NCBI GenBank assembly: GCA_025677815.1
Contig: JAIXMP010000014.1
Span: 124,001 to 188,000, forward strand
From: Phascolomyces articulosus
Taxonomy: Eukaryota; Mucoromycota; Mucoromycetes; Mucorales; Lichtheimiaceae
DNA: 64,000 nucleotides
Reading direction: 5' to 3'
Positions within the stretch are counted from its first letter, which is position 1, and every line of letters begins with the position of its first letter. Positions 13,055 to 24,054 of the stretch are shown in pieces. A program made the position numbers and the translations under genes. The notes below the pieces were generated by a model, which was not told the DNA's origin, did no database searches, and saw nothing but the letters and a program-made list of their open reading frames with translations.

Positions 13055-14081
13055 CGTGGATGCCTAAAATATATTTTTGACTGACTTTTTATGCTGATTC
13101 TGCATTAATCTTAGGATTTTTGAGTAGTTCTCGCACTAACAATAAGTTCCAATTACTATATCGTGAACTTTCAATGAAAAAAAAAGTTATATGTAACTGT
13201 GATAGTAGATATACCATATATGCTATTATTTTATACTATTATACAATAGGATGTTATTATAATGATTATTGGATATTATTTAATTTAGAAAAAAATGTGA
13301 ATAAAATAAAAAGTGATCATAATTGTTCTATGAATTCCAATCTCGGATCTATATTTTAATGTGTCATCAAATGTTAAATCATGATTCTTGTTTTGTCATT
13401 TTATTAACAAAAAAAAATGGCGGTTGATCGGTAAAGAATTTTCATATTTGTACTATGAATCCTTGTTAAGTATGTAATTTACTTGTGGGGAGAAGCACCT
13501 TGTAAAACTTCAAGCCTCGGTAATATGTGTCACCAATTCGCCATCGCGACAGTTTATGGCATATGGCACCATCTGAGATCGATTCATGTAATCACGATTT
13601 TTTTTTTCATTCCCCAGATCTGACAAGTTCGGCTTCATATTATTCAATAAATCACAAGAGTAAAAATGATTATATCCATACATAAGTGTACAGTATGAGT
13701 ATTTTTATATATTCATACCATAAAGCATTGTTGTTTAAATGGAGCATACGGAATCCTCATAGGAAAGATTATTTGTTTGCTTGATTCCTTATTATCAATT
13801 TGAAAATCCGCTTTTCTTGTGTGGTAAAAAATTTACGTTTGGTTTTGTCCTACTTCAATGTTTCAAATGACATACAGTAATATCATATAGTTCCAAAAGA
13901 GATCCCGTTTTCACAACAAGGTGGTGCAAAAAAAAAGAGGCTAGTGAAGGGTTACAATAGTTAGATCGTCTTTTTTTTATATATAAATAGGGTTACTTGG
14001 AATAAACCAATAGGTAGTTTTTTTTTATTTGTTCTGTATTTTCAACTTTTCTTCTACTCCTCGTATAATTACATCACCGTA
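13055..14081. other. Intergenic, upstream of the plus-strand ACS permease
   Basis: No supported gene. The last 150 bases are rich in T and probably form the promoter and leader of the gene at 14082. Confidence 0.5.
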
Positions 14082-16715
14082 ATGAATAAACCGGATAGTA
14101 TTTCTGCATCCGATTTTGACAAGAAAATAGCAGCAACAAGCACTGCCCATATATATGATGAACCTGAGTCTGGTTTAAGCTCTTCTGATGGCAAATCTGA
14201 AGAATTTATCGAACCCGATGAAAAAGAATTACGAAGATTGATTTGGAAGCTCGATTTGCGCATTATTCCATATGTCTGTATTTTATACTTGTGTTCTTAT
14301 TTGGATCGTGTTAATATTGGTAAGTTTGTATTTATATATTGGTTTCTTCAATTTCTAAACATATCCATCTAAAAATTCAATATACTATTGTATTATTTTA
14401 TAGGCCATGCAAAAATTGCGGGTATCATGGAAGAAATTGATATTACTGATTCGCAATATAACTGGTCTCTTTCTATTTTCTTTATTGGTTATGTAAGTTT
14501 AAACCATACTAATGATCAAAACAGCTGCATTTATTAAAAAATATTAACCAGCCATTATAATATACATTAAAGGTCATTTTTGAAGTTCCTGCAAACTTGA
14601 TGCTTAAATGGATAGGTCCCCGACGATGGATCACAACGATTGTAAGTAGCAATAATATACAGTACGATAAAAAAAGGAATAATACTAAAAAATTATATGT
14701 ATTGGTCATAAAAATGGGGATTATAATAATATATTTTAGATGGTTGTTTGGGGTGTTATTCTTGCTGCCATGGCCGAATGTAAAAACGGAAAAACTTTAA
14801 TGGTTGCACGATTCTTCTTGGGTGTAGCTGAGGTATGTCAGAATTCTTAATTACTTATACTCTATCATTTCATCTGATTGGTACTAATCAACATAATCAA
14901 CATTATATTTATATGCACGTATTAGGCTGGTTTATATCCTGTATGTACTACTATTTAATAAACAAAGACATTATGTCATTATATTTTTGTTTATTATACT
15001 AACCATCACTTTTATTTTCCATGCACAAATAATATATTATAGGGTGTCCTCTATTACTTATCAATTTGGTATACAAGAAAACAAACTGCTATTCGTGTTG
15101 CCTTTTTCTATGCAAGCAATACACTTGCCGGGGTATGTAGTGGAATGAGGATTGATGGATTAGATTATCGTTTATCGTTTATTTGAGAGAAAGTATCTAA
15201 TTTTTTTTCTCATAGGCATTTGGTGGTTTACTTGCCTACGGAATCATGCATATGGATGGGATTAGGTACTTTTAAATACAGATTGGATGTTTGTGGAATG
15301 GATGATAAGATGGTTGATATTAATTGTAAGGGATATTATTTTATTATAAACAGAGGAATAAGCGGTTGGCAATGGATTTTTATTATCGAAGCCATTCCTA
15401 CATTGTTTTTCGCCTTTATTACCTGGTTCTGGTTACCAGACTATCCCGAAACTGCTAAATGTAAGTTTTATTAAAAAAAGTTATTTGTAGCAATACAAAA
15501 AAAAAAAAGTAATGTATATCAATTAATGATAAATATTTTAATGTCGTTCATAATTTTATAGTTTTGAACGAACGTGAGCGAGCTATTATTATTGAACAAA
15601 ACAAACGTGATGCTGGACCTGCTACCGAAACCCACTTTTCTTGGTCTCAAGTTTACTCTACATTTTTGGATTGGAAGACTTTTGCTTACTCTTTCATGTA
15701 CATTATTGCAGCCATTCCCGTTTACACTCTCAGTTTATTTATGCCAAGTATCGTTAACGGTATGGGTTACCAAGCATTGACTGCGCAGGTATGAAATGCA
15801 AACAATTTTTCTACTCTCTCAATGTGCTTTTTATCACTTTATAGGACATGTAAACTAATGAACTCTTATAAATGTTTAATTTTTTCCCTGATATTTAGGC
15901 CATGACATGTCCTCCTTATATTATCGGTAAGGTTTATAAATTAATCAATTAAAACTATTATAGAAAATAAATACTCATTTATATCCATCTCTTTATTTAT
16001 ATAGCTTTCTTCATGTGTATCATCAATTCATACAGTGCTGGTCGTCGTAATGAACGTGGTGGACACATGGCACTTCAAGCTACAATTGCAATTGTCGGAT
16101 ATATTTTGTTAATAGTCTTGAGAAATCACCCATCCGAACATTTGTATGCTGGCGCAGTCATTGCTACAGCTGGAACATTTGGTATGATGCCAGCATTTGT
16201 CTCATGGTTTGGAAATAATTTTGGTGGACATACTCGTCGTAATGTCGCCATTGCTACTATTGCATCCGTAGGAAATTGTGGTGGTATTGTTAGTATACTA
16301 AAAAACAAGAGTTTATCATATTTTTTTCTTTCATTTTTGATCCCTGATAGAAAGGTTTTAATAAATAATTTTATTTTTATTATTATTCAGATTTCCGGAC
16401 AAGTCTATCGTCAAGATGATGCACCCCACTATATCCGTGGCCATACTATTAATTTAGCTTGCGTTGCCTTCTGTATCGTATCACCACTTGTGATGAAGTG
16501 GGTTTTACATCGTATTAATAACAAGCGTGCCAATATGTCACCCGAAGAATATCAAGCTGCATCGCAAGGCAAGGAACTTGGTGAAAAGGTAAGAAAAATG
16601 AAATAAGAAACATATTATAGTACCATTGTAACGAAAAGAGCATTATCTAATAACTATCTTTATGTACATTCTATTTAACAAAAATAGCATCCCGATTTTC
16701 GTTATATCACCTAAA
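14082..16715 (+). CDS. MFS permease, ACS/Dal5-like family (504 aa, 13 exons)
   Basis: Exons: 14082-14319, 14404-14492, 14573-14641, 14740-14832, 14926-14940, 15043-15132, 15216-15265, 15354-15460, 15562-15788, 15899-15926, 16005-16288, 16391-16588, 16689-16715. Phase holds throughout. It is a textbook member: LDLRIIPYVCILYLCSYLDR in helix 1 with intact LDR, NIGHAKIAG, QYNWSLSIFFIGYVIFEVP, WYTRKQTAIRVAFF, GWQWIFIIEAIPT, WLPDYPETAKF, and the C-terminal HPDFRY encoded by a separate final exon. Exon 5 is only 15 bases (AGLYP). The product should be a plasma-membrane importer of an organic anion; the substrate is not readable. It is divergent from the paralogue at 6557-9217, and the two share only family-level motifs. 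Confidence 0.93.
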
Positions 16716-17658
16716 AAATATTTTCTAATCACAGCTGTTACAAACTTAATTATTTCTTCACTATCCATTCATTTTTTTTCATCTATCATTATTATTAACA
16801 ATCCTATTTTCATTATATACTTTTAATTGTTACGTACATTACTATTATTTTTTTCTGTAAAAAACTTTTGTATTCATAAACATACTTATATATCATTCAT
16901 CTTAATAAAGTTCTGATCTATCTTAAGAAAATATAAATTCAGAATATATACAGACTATATCCACATATTTAAATATATATATTCAAAAATTATCAAGATT
17001 TGCCAGGTATTGTACCTTTAAATCTGGTTTTTAAATTTTTTTTTTTCTTGTTTACTTTATATCTTCGAATATATACGAAATTTATTTTTTCTAAGGTGAA
17101 TGTTATTAATACTTATTATAAAAATAATAACGAAGAATTTTGTCTATTTAAGAATTCGTTTACCAAAGCTAATTAGACCATTCTTAAGTAACTAATTTTA
17201 TATCAAATATATGATAATTAAGTGCATCTTCAATATTCTCAATGAGGAAGGTCACATGCATCTATTCTCTATTCTTGAGAGACGAAAAAGAGGTGCAAAA
17301 AACGTACTCACCAAGTTCAGCTTACTTTTTGCTCGGTAGTCATCGTCCAATATGAATAACAGGATCAAACCACAATTACGAACGTAACAAGATATACATA
17401 GACTTCCTTCTTATCTACCATCTAATTCTAATAGCTATCATATCCTTTGCACACCAATAAATATATCAACAATGACTCCCATATTTTTGATTCTCAAATC
17501 ACCTTTGGTGATACACATCAATGACGGCCCGACCTACATTCTAAACTGAAGGGATTTGATAATCCAAGTATATTACATAGCAGCGTTTTAATATACTTAT
17601 TTATCAAGCTAAAAAAAGTTAGTGACAAGTATCGCTCAGCAGTAAAATGGATAAGGTG

Positions 17659-17796
17659 CTGCTTCGCTCGATATAACAGATATCTCTATCGGATATCGCA
17701 TAATAACATATTAACGACGTTTCTCTGGTTACTTTTCGGTCTTGCAACCCTAAACTGTTTTGCAATATCGAATATCGTTATAGCAAGCGGGTACAG
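17659..17796. mobile_element. MITE-like element, copy 1 of a dispersed inverted-repeat family
   Basis: The right end, read inward on the minus strand, is CTGTACCCGCTTGCTATAAC, and the left end reads CTGCTTCGCTCGATATAAC, giving imperfect terminal inverted repeats. A second copy lies in the opposite orientation at 36679-36795. No coding capacity. The outer flank on the right is TA, consistent with a Tc1/mariner- or pogo-type insertion preference. Confidence 0.55.
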
Positions 17797-18067
17797 TATA
17801 CATTTTACATGGGTTCAGAATAAAGTTGTTTAAATCGTTTTATAATTTTATGGAACCGTATATAATAATTTGAGCTACGGATACTCTTCTATGGAAATTG
17901 AGCTGTGTACATATAGAATGAAATAACCAGCCATTTTGATTAATAGAATAAGCACTAGTAGACATGATAGTCGTTGTATTCTTTATACAATCTTCAATTA
18001 ACCGTATAGCTTTAGAAGGTGTCCTTATCTCTGCGTTGTCAATAGGACAGTGCTTATCAATTATCAA

Positions 18068-18069
<2 letters not shown>

Positions 18070-18112
<43 letters not shown>
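18070..18112. repeat. Poly-T followed directly by poly-A
   Basis: About 26 T then about 17 A with no spacer, forming a perfect homopolymer palindrome. Exact length is likely unstable and prone to sequencing error. Confidence 0.8.
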
Positions 18113-18998
18113 CATGTAGATATTTCTTCTTTATAGATATTCACTACGTTTGATTCAAGAGGATGCCTGTAATTCTCAACCAAGCATCTATAATAAATTA
18201 ATCTGATTTAATTATTGCACATGGTCAGTGGTTCTGGTTCAGTTGCTTGATTCTACTGTAGTTAAGAAAAAAAAATGTTTTCTGTAAAAAATGCATTAGA
18301 TTTTATTATACAGCATGATCACGACTTTGGACACAGGCCAGGGCAATGACTTTTATATAACCGCACATTGGGTCCCAATGATTATAACGAGTGATAACTA
18401 GGTTGATCATCAGAGCACTGCTGTGCTACTCTTAATACTCATATTAAAAGTTTTAACAGTTTTAATTTCATTATCATTTTAGTTACTAGAGAGTGTCATC
18501 ACCCACTCCCTATTTTTGGCATTTCTTTTCTTTTCTCGCTGCACGGATAATACATATTCCCTCTCTCCGATCAAGCATTACAAAAATGACGATATATCAA
18601 TAATACATAGTGATAATAGTGATTATATAAAAGGAATCAAACCAACCACTTTTTTAGTCTAATAGCAAAATAATAATAATAAAGTGTTATTCCATATTAT
18701 GTGAAAAATCTATGCTTGTAGTAAAAAGTTATCATTGATCTTTCTCCTATATGGTAACTTTTTTCGGGTTTTTTAGTTGCATTGCTAGCCAATCTAATTG
18801 GTTTTTGGATTTGTGAAAGTCTGTTGTTGTTGGGTGAAGATTGTACAGAAAAAGTCCGACTTGGTTTGAATCATTTGATAGCAAAATGTGTGTATACTTG
18901 CGTTGCTTTACTTTTACAACTCTTCTCTCTCTTTTTTTTTTTACCCCGTTTCTTCTAATACATTCAAGTTTCGAAGTTAGTATATTTTATAATAAACA

Positions 18999-20107
18999 AT
19001 GTCAACACCACGAAGGAGGATAGAAACTGATGTCATGAAGCTGTAAGTGTTTATATTCATTTTTTTTTTAGTATATTCATTGTTTTGTTCATTCTAATAT
19101 TGAATATAATACAACCGCAGCTTAATGAGTGATTATGAGGTTACTCTGGTCAATGATAATATGCAAGAATTCTATGTTCGGTTTCATGGTCCTACTGATA
19201 GTAAGTTATCTCATTTCCCATGGTGTACCATGTTTTTGTTCATGGGGAAAAATGAAGAAGTGTTTGTCTTTTTTTTTAGTGTATGTATAATAATATTATC
19301 GTAATAGCACCATTTACTGGTGGTGTATGGAAAGTTCATGTGGAACTCCCGGATCAATATCCTTATAAATCACCCAGCATTGGTTTCATGAATCGTATAT
19401 TCCATCCCAACATTGACGAAGTGTAAGTTGTTTTTATTTATTTATTTATTCATATTTATGTATGAATATTCATGACTTATGCATATATTTTTTTTGTTGT
19501 AAAAAAATTATTAACTCGCATGACACTATAGAAGCGGATCTGTATGTTTGGATGTGATCAATCAAACCTGGAGCCCAATGTTTGGTATTAAGTGATTTTT
19601 TTTTAAAAAAAATAATAATAGAGGAAGGGTTGTCATATGTTTTTTGATCCAGAATATCTATTTAGATATGAATTTGGTTGATGGATTTTCCCTTCTCCTT
19701 CTATCAAAATTCACTAAACCTATTCATGAATTCTATAGATATGATTAATATCTTTGAAGTGTTTTTACCACAATTGCTCCGTTATCCTAATCCAACAGAT
19801 CCATTGAACGGTGAGGCAGCAGCATTATTAATGCGAGAACCAGCAAAATATGAAACCAAAGTTAAAGGTATGTTGTTGTTCATGATGATTAAGCTAAAAG
19901 GGAATTTTTTAGTACTATGAAGATTTGGAAAGGAATGGAAATTTAATTAATCATTAACAACATAATTGTAATAATATAGATTACGTGTCTCGCTATGCAA
20001 CGAAAGAAGCAGCAGATGCAGCAGCAGATGATAGCTCGGATGAAGATGAAATGAGTTCAGTTAGTTATGCTTCTTCTGAAGATGAAGCTGCTGGTATGGA
20101 GCTATAG
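18999..20107 (+). CDS. UBC8: Ubiquitin-conjugating enzyme E2, UBE2H/Ubc8 type (182 aa, 6 exons)
   Basis: Exons 18999-19042, 19121-19200, 19308-19422, 19532-19584, 19739-19867 and 19980-20107 join in phase. The UBC fold is complete: [16 protein letters not shown] at the start, [20 protein letters not shown], and the active-site cysteine C85 in [15 protein letters not shown]. The acidic tail after [10 protein letters not shown] ([14 protein letters not shown]) is the hallmark of the UBE2H/Ubc8 subfamily, and the length matches the family closely. In yeast, Ubc8 works with the GID/CTLH ligase to degrade gluconeogenic enzymes when glucose returns; the same role is likely here by family knowledge. 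Confidence 0.95.
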
Positions 20108-20506
20108 TGGAAGTAACAACAAAAAAGAAGTGTGCATGTATATATGTTTTCAATGGTGACAATGTGATCATTCATCATAACTATTTCTTTCCTCCTCGCT
20201 TCCATTACTCAAATTTCTTTTACTTCTTTTCACCTTCTTTTTTTCACCATCAATACATCGATTTATATTTTTTCCCCTCCTTTTGCAAATACATATAACA
20301 ACAATTCACTACAAATCCATAACAACATTTATATGAAAAAATATATATCAAATAATGCTTCTTCTACCCCCTTCTTTTCCTTTCATAAAACTTTACACAC
20401 ATAACAACATTTGACAAATATCAATCTTCCCTTTTCCCCTTTCAAATGGAAATCTCCTTTGTTTTTTCTTTTTTTTATTCATTTATGTTATTTTTTCTCC
20501 TTTCAA
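20108..20506. other. Convergent intergenic spacer
   Basis: 3' regions of UBC8 (+) and LIG1 (-). T/C-rich and A-rich stretches only; no gene seen. Confidence 0.6.
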
Positions 20507-23500
20507 TCATGAACTACCTTGGCTTCGATAAAAATCTACAATCTGAACAAAAAAAAATAAATATAAGTATTGAAAATTGATGTTAATGATGGATGAAAAT
20601 TAGCCTCGGGAACATATTTTTAAAAGGAGCAAACAAAATTTACCTGTTCGTTGGTAGTACCATCCTCAGCTTCCTTGTCATCTCGGACTCTAATGAACCG
20701 TGGGAACCTCAAAGAAATGCCACGCGTCTCATCCACCAGGCCCACACCTGCCATATAACGAGGACTAATACTTAGATCGGCACATTTGACTTCCCACACC
20801 ACTTTAGGTTCAAACCATACATCTGGTGTTTCCGCATTATCGCCCAATTGATAATAACGAGGAGCCATAGGTAATTTGTGTTGATTGAGTTGATCATAAA
20901 AGTCTTTGAGGTTTTCTTCAGAAAAGCCAGTACCCAATTTGCATACGGTTTGATAATCACCCGAATCAGGATCATAGCATGCCAAAAGGTATGAACCATA
21001 GAAATTTGTACGTTTGCCTTTACCATAAAATGCTGCAATGACAACAAGATCCATAGAATCACCAACACCGCCTGTACCCAAATAATCCTTTTTCACTTTG
21101 AGCCAATTACGGGATCGTTTGGAAGGTTCGTATGAAGCTTCTTCACCATCATAGATTTTCACCATTAATCCTTCACAGTTACTATGAATCGATACGTCCA
21201 AGAAAGTTTGAATATCTTCAATATTATTAGTATCCATATAGCGAGCAAAGAAGAATTCGTTTTCGGTTTCTTGGAATCCATTTCGTAATTTTTCACGACG
21301 TGATCGGAGTGATTCTTGTAATAATGACTGTGGGAATCATTAGATTGTTAGCATGAATCAGTATTAACGGATGATGAGTAGTGTTGATGGATAAAAAGAT
21401 ATGGATTACCTCGCCATTAAAGTAGAGACAATCAAAAGCAAAGATGGCGACTTGCACCGTAATATCTTCTTCTTTGACATCTTTACGTTTTCGTGTACTC
21501 AATACTTGGAAAGGTAAGATGCACTTCTTTTCACAATCCCAGGCAACGGCTTCGCAATCCAAAATAAATGAAGAAGTTGTTGGTTTGATCCATTTTTTTA
21601 ATTTTTCAACAACATCTGGGTATCGAACGGACATGTCTTCAGAATTACGACTATAGATTTTGATACTGCCATCAGGCAATTTATGGATCTATCCATCCCA
21701 TTCAAAAAAGTTTTTTAATGCATCAATTCAATAATGAATCTCTCCTGCAGATATAATGGATGGAGGTTTACCTGTGCTCTTTCACCATCATATTTAAATT
21801 CGCATGTAAATGGATGACCTTCAAATCGATCCAATACTTCAGTTAAACTCTTGGTGGGATGTGCTAACATGGGTTTCAATGGAATTCCTATCAATGAAAA
21901 AAATGGGTGAGATGTATGATTCATTTTTTTTTAAAAAAAAAACCCAGTATAAGAAAGCTATTTACCTGCTCTCATTTGACAACGTTCTTGAAGTTCATTC
22001 AAAGGGTGTTCCAGTAATGCAGGGATGAGCATGTTGTATGAAGGAAGTTGGCTTTATATATCAACACGTTAATAAAAGATGAAAAAGAAAAACACACCAC
22101 AGATTCATCAAATCCTGGATGTATCCCTCTATTGTAAAAAGAAATATTAACTTACTTATAAACAGATTTCACAAGATCCACAGCATAAGAAAGCCTTTCT
22201 TCCTTTTGTTCCGTTTTCATCTTCGCTGATTCTGGTTTGCTCAATACAACAGAATGAGCTAAGGCAGATAATACCGTTTGCTCTGCAAGACCAATACGAA
22301 GTTTTCCTTCCAGTTGTCTGATCAAATATTTCGCTTCATTGTCTTCACATGCAACAAGTAATCCTTTGATAAGTCCAATTTTGTTTGCTTGTGCCTAGAT
22401 TAATCAACAATTTTAGTTTTTTTTATTCCAAATACCCACGTCGAATCACCAAACAATGAATATAATACAATGGATAACTTACAGAATTGCCTTTGACTTC
22501 TGCAATCCTTTTCAAGGTTTTAAATACATAAGTTACTGTCAATCGTTTTGGTTTAAACAAGGTGCTTTGTGAACTTTTGCTATTCTACACGGAGTAATTA
22601 AACATGATACGTTTCCTCGTTAGATCTCATAAAAAATGGGATCCATTATTTCTTTTTCGTTTCCTGATCCAATTATTACCTTGGCAACAGTACCAAGGTC
22701 ACCCGTTTTATGATAATCTTTTTGAATAACTTTGAGTGCACGTCCTGTAGACTCTGCTACTGCTTTCATCAATAAAGATTCACCGATACCAAGCTCCAAT
22801 CCTTCATAATCTGGACATAACTAAAAATAAAATTCTGGAAGATGAGTACTACCATCATTTTCAAAAAAAAAAATAGTAATAATCGCAAATCACCTTGTTA
22901 ATACACATGTAAAGAGTACTCAATAAATCATTGGATTTTTTCTTGATCACTTCAACAAATAAGGTGACAAGATATTCTGTGATTTCCAGACGCTTGGTGG
23001 TTGCTTCACATGCTTCGAAGGTTTTACACAAGACTGAGTATGGGACGCTATATACATTTATATGATAATGTTTAGTCTATCTTAATGGGTTCTCACCTAC
23101 TTACATGTTAATCCAAAATAAAAATAAGCTCCTCCTCTCCATCTGATAATAGACTTACTCATCACCTTCCTTCCAAGTCATTCCAAGTTTCGATTTCGTA
23201 GCAGCAGTAGAAAAACAAGCCCTATTATATATACAGATTCAATGTTATTAAAACTTATCCTCATTCTTTATATTGAAACCATCCTCCAATATTTCAAAGT
23301 TCAATTTTTGAAGGCATACATGACATGGGCTGCCGTTTTATCATCCTGTTGTTCCTGTTTTTGTTCTTTCTCTTGCTCTTCAGCTTCTTTGATCTCTTCG
23401 TCGTCGTCGTCATCATCGTCTTTCTTATTTTCGTCATCGGGTTTTAACTTTTTACTACTGTCGTCATTGTTGTCATTAGAGCCGCTTGATTCATCGATGG

Positions 23501-23914
23501 GGGATCGTTTGCGTTTTTTATCACCTAAAATACAAGTTCTTCTTAAATATTTGTTTCAATGATACCCGTCTCACTTTTTCTCTTTTTACGTTGCAGCTAT
23601 TTTTTGGCCTCTACAGAACGAAAGCTGACATGTACCTGCAATGACGGTTTCTGTTGTTTCTATTTCCATTAATGTAGCTGCCTCAGCTTCATTCTTCTTA
23701 CTGTCCTTTTTATCACCAAAAAAGCTTTTAATGTTACCGGTGGTGGAGGAAGAAGCTGATGACGCCGCAGCTTTGTTCTTTTTATCTCCAAAAAAGCTCC
23801 TTTATATATATACAAGATATTGATTGAGTTTAGTATATTTCAATATATTACAACAGTAATTGATTTCTAATTAATTTACCCCAATGTTGCTTGTTTGCCT
23901 TTTTGTCCTGCCAT
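20507..23914 (-). CDS. LIG1: ATP-dependent DNA ligase I (767 aa, 13 exons)
   Basis: Exons in transcript order: 23914-23880, 23799-23636, 23524-23320, 23221-23159, 23047-22894, 22820-22680, 22584-22483, 22394-22156, 22051-21966, 21887-21772, 21688-21410, 21327-20644, 20542-20507. Phase holds throughout. The N-terminus carries a canonical PCNA-binding PIP box, QATLGSFF (residues 8-15), followed by a partial second copy SFFGDKK (37-43) and an acidic/lysine-rich region. The DNA-binding domain leads to [12 protein letters not shown] and the adenylation motif with nucleophile lysine K428 in FKYDGER. Later motifs include [11 protein letters not shown] and [10 protein letters not shown], then the OB-fold, and the C-terminus [13 protein letters not shown] in a separate small exon. 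It seals Okazaki fragments and repair nicks in the nucleus. Length is close to yeast Cdc9. ACGCG elements lie upstream. Confidence 0.96.
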
Positions 23915-23961
23915 TTTCTTTATAAACACGAAAAAATAAAGTGAAAAACTGGCTTAAAAAA

Positions 23962-24004
23962 ACGCGAATTTATTTTTTTCTGCAATTAAAAAAAGAACGC
24001 GCGT
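23962..24004. promoter_or_regulatory. ACGCG (MCB-like) elements upstream of LIG1
   Basis: ACGCGAA at 23962-23968 and ACGCGCGT at 23997-24004 lie 48-90 bases upstream of the LIG1 start, in the 140-base gap to the next gene. ACGCG is the core of the MBF site that drives S-phase genes, including the ligase gene in yeasts. Use of the site in this fungus is inference. Confidence 0.4.
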
Positions 24005-24054
24005 GTTTTATTTTTTAAAAAGGGTCGCGAGATACAAAAAAGTTAAGTAACACT

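Larger units (their letters stand above)
16716..18998. other. Intergenic, about 2.3 kb
   Basis: No supported gene. It contains a MITE-like element at 17659-17796, a long T-then-A homopolymer palindrome at about 18070-18112, and a 13-base palindrome ATTGGGTCCCAAT at 18367-18379. Confidence 0.55.
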
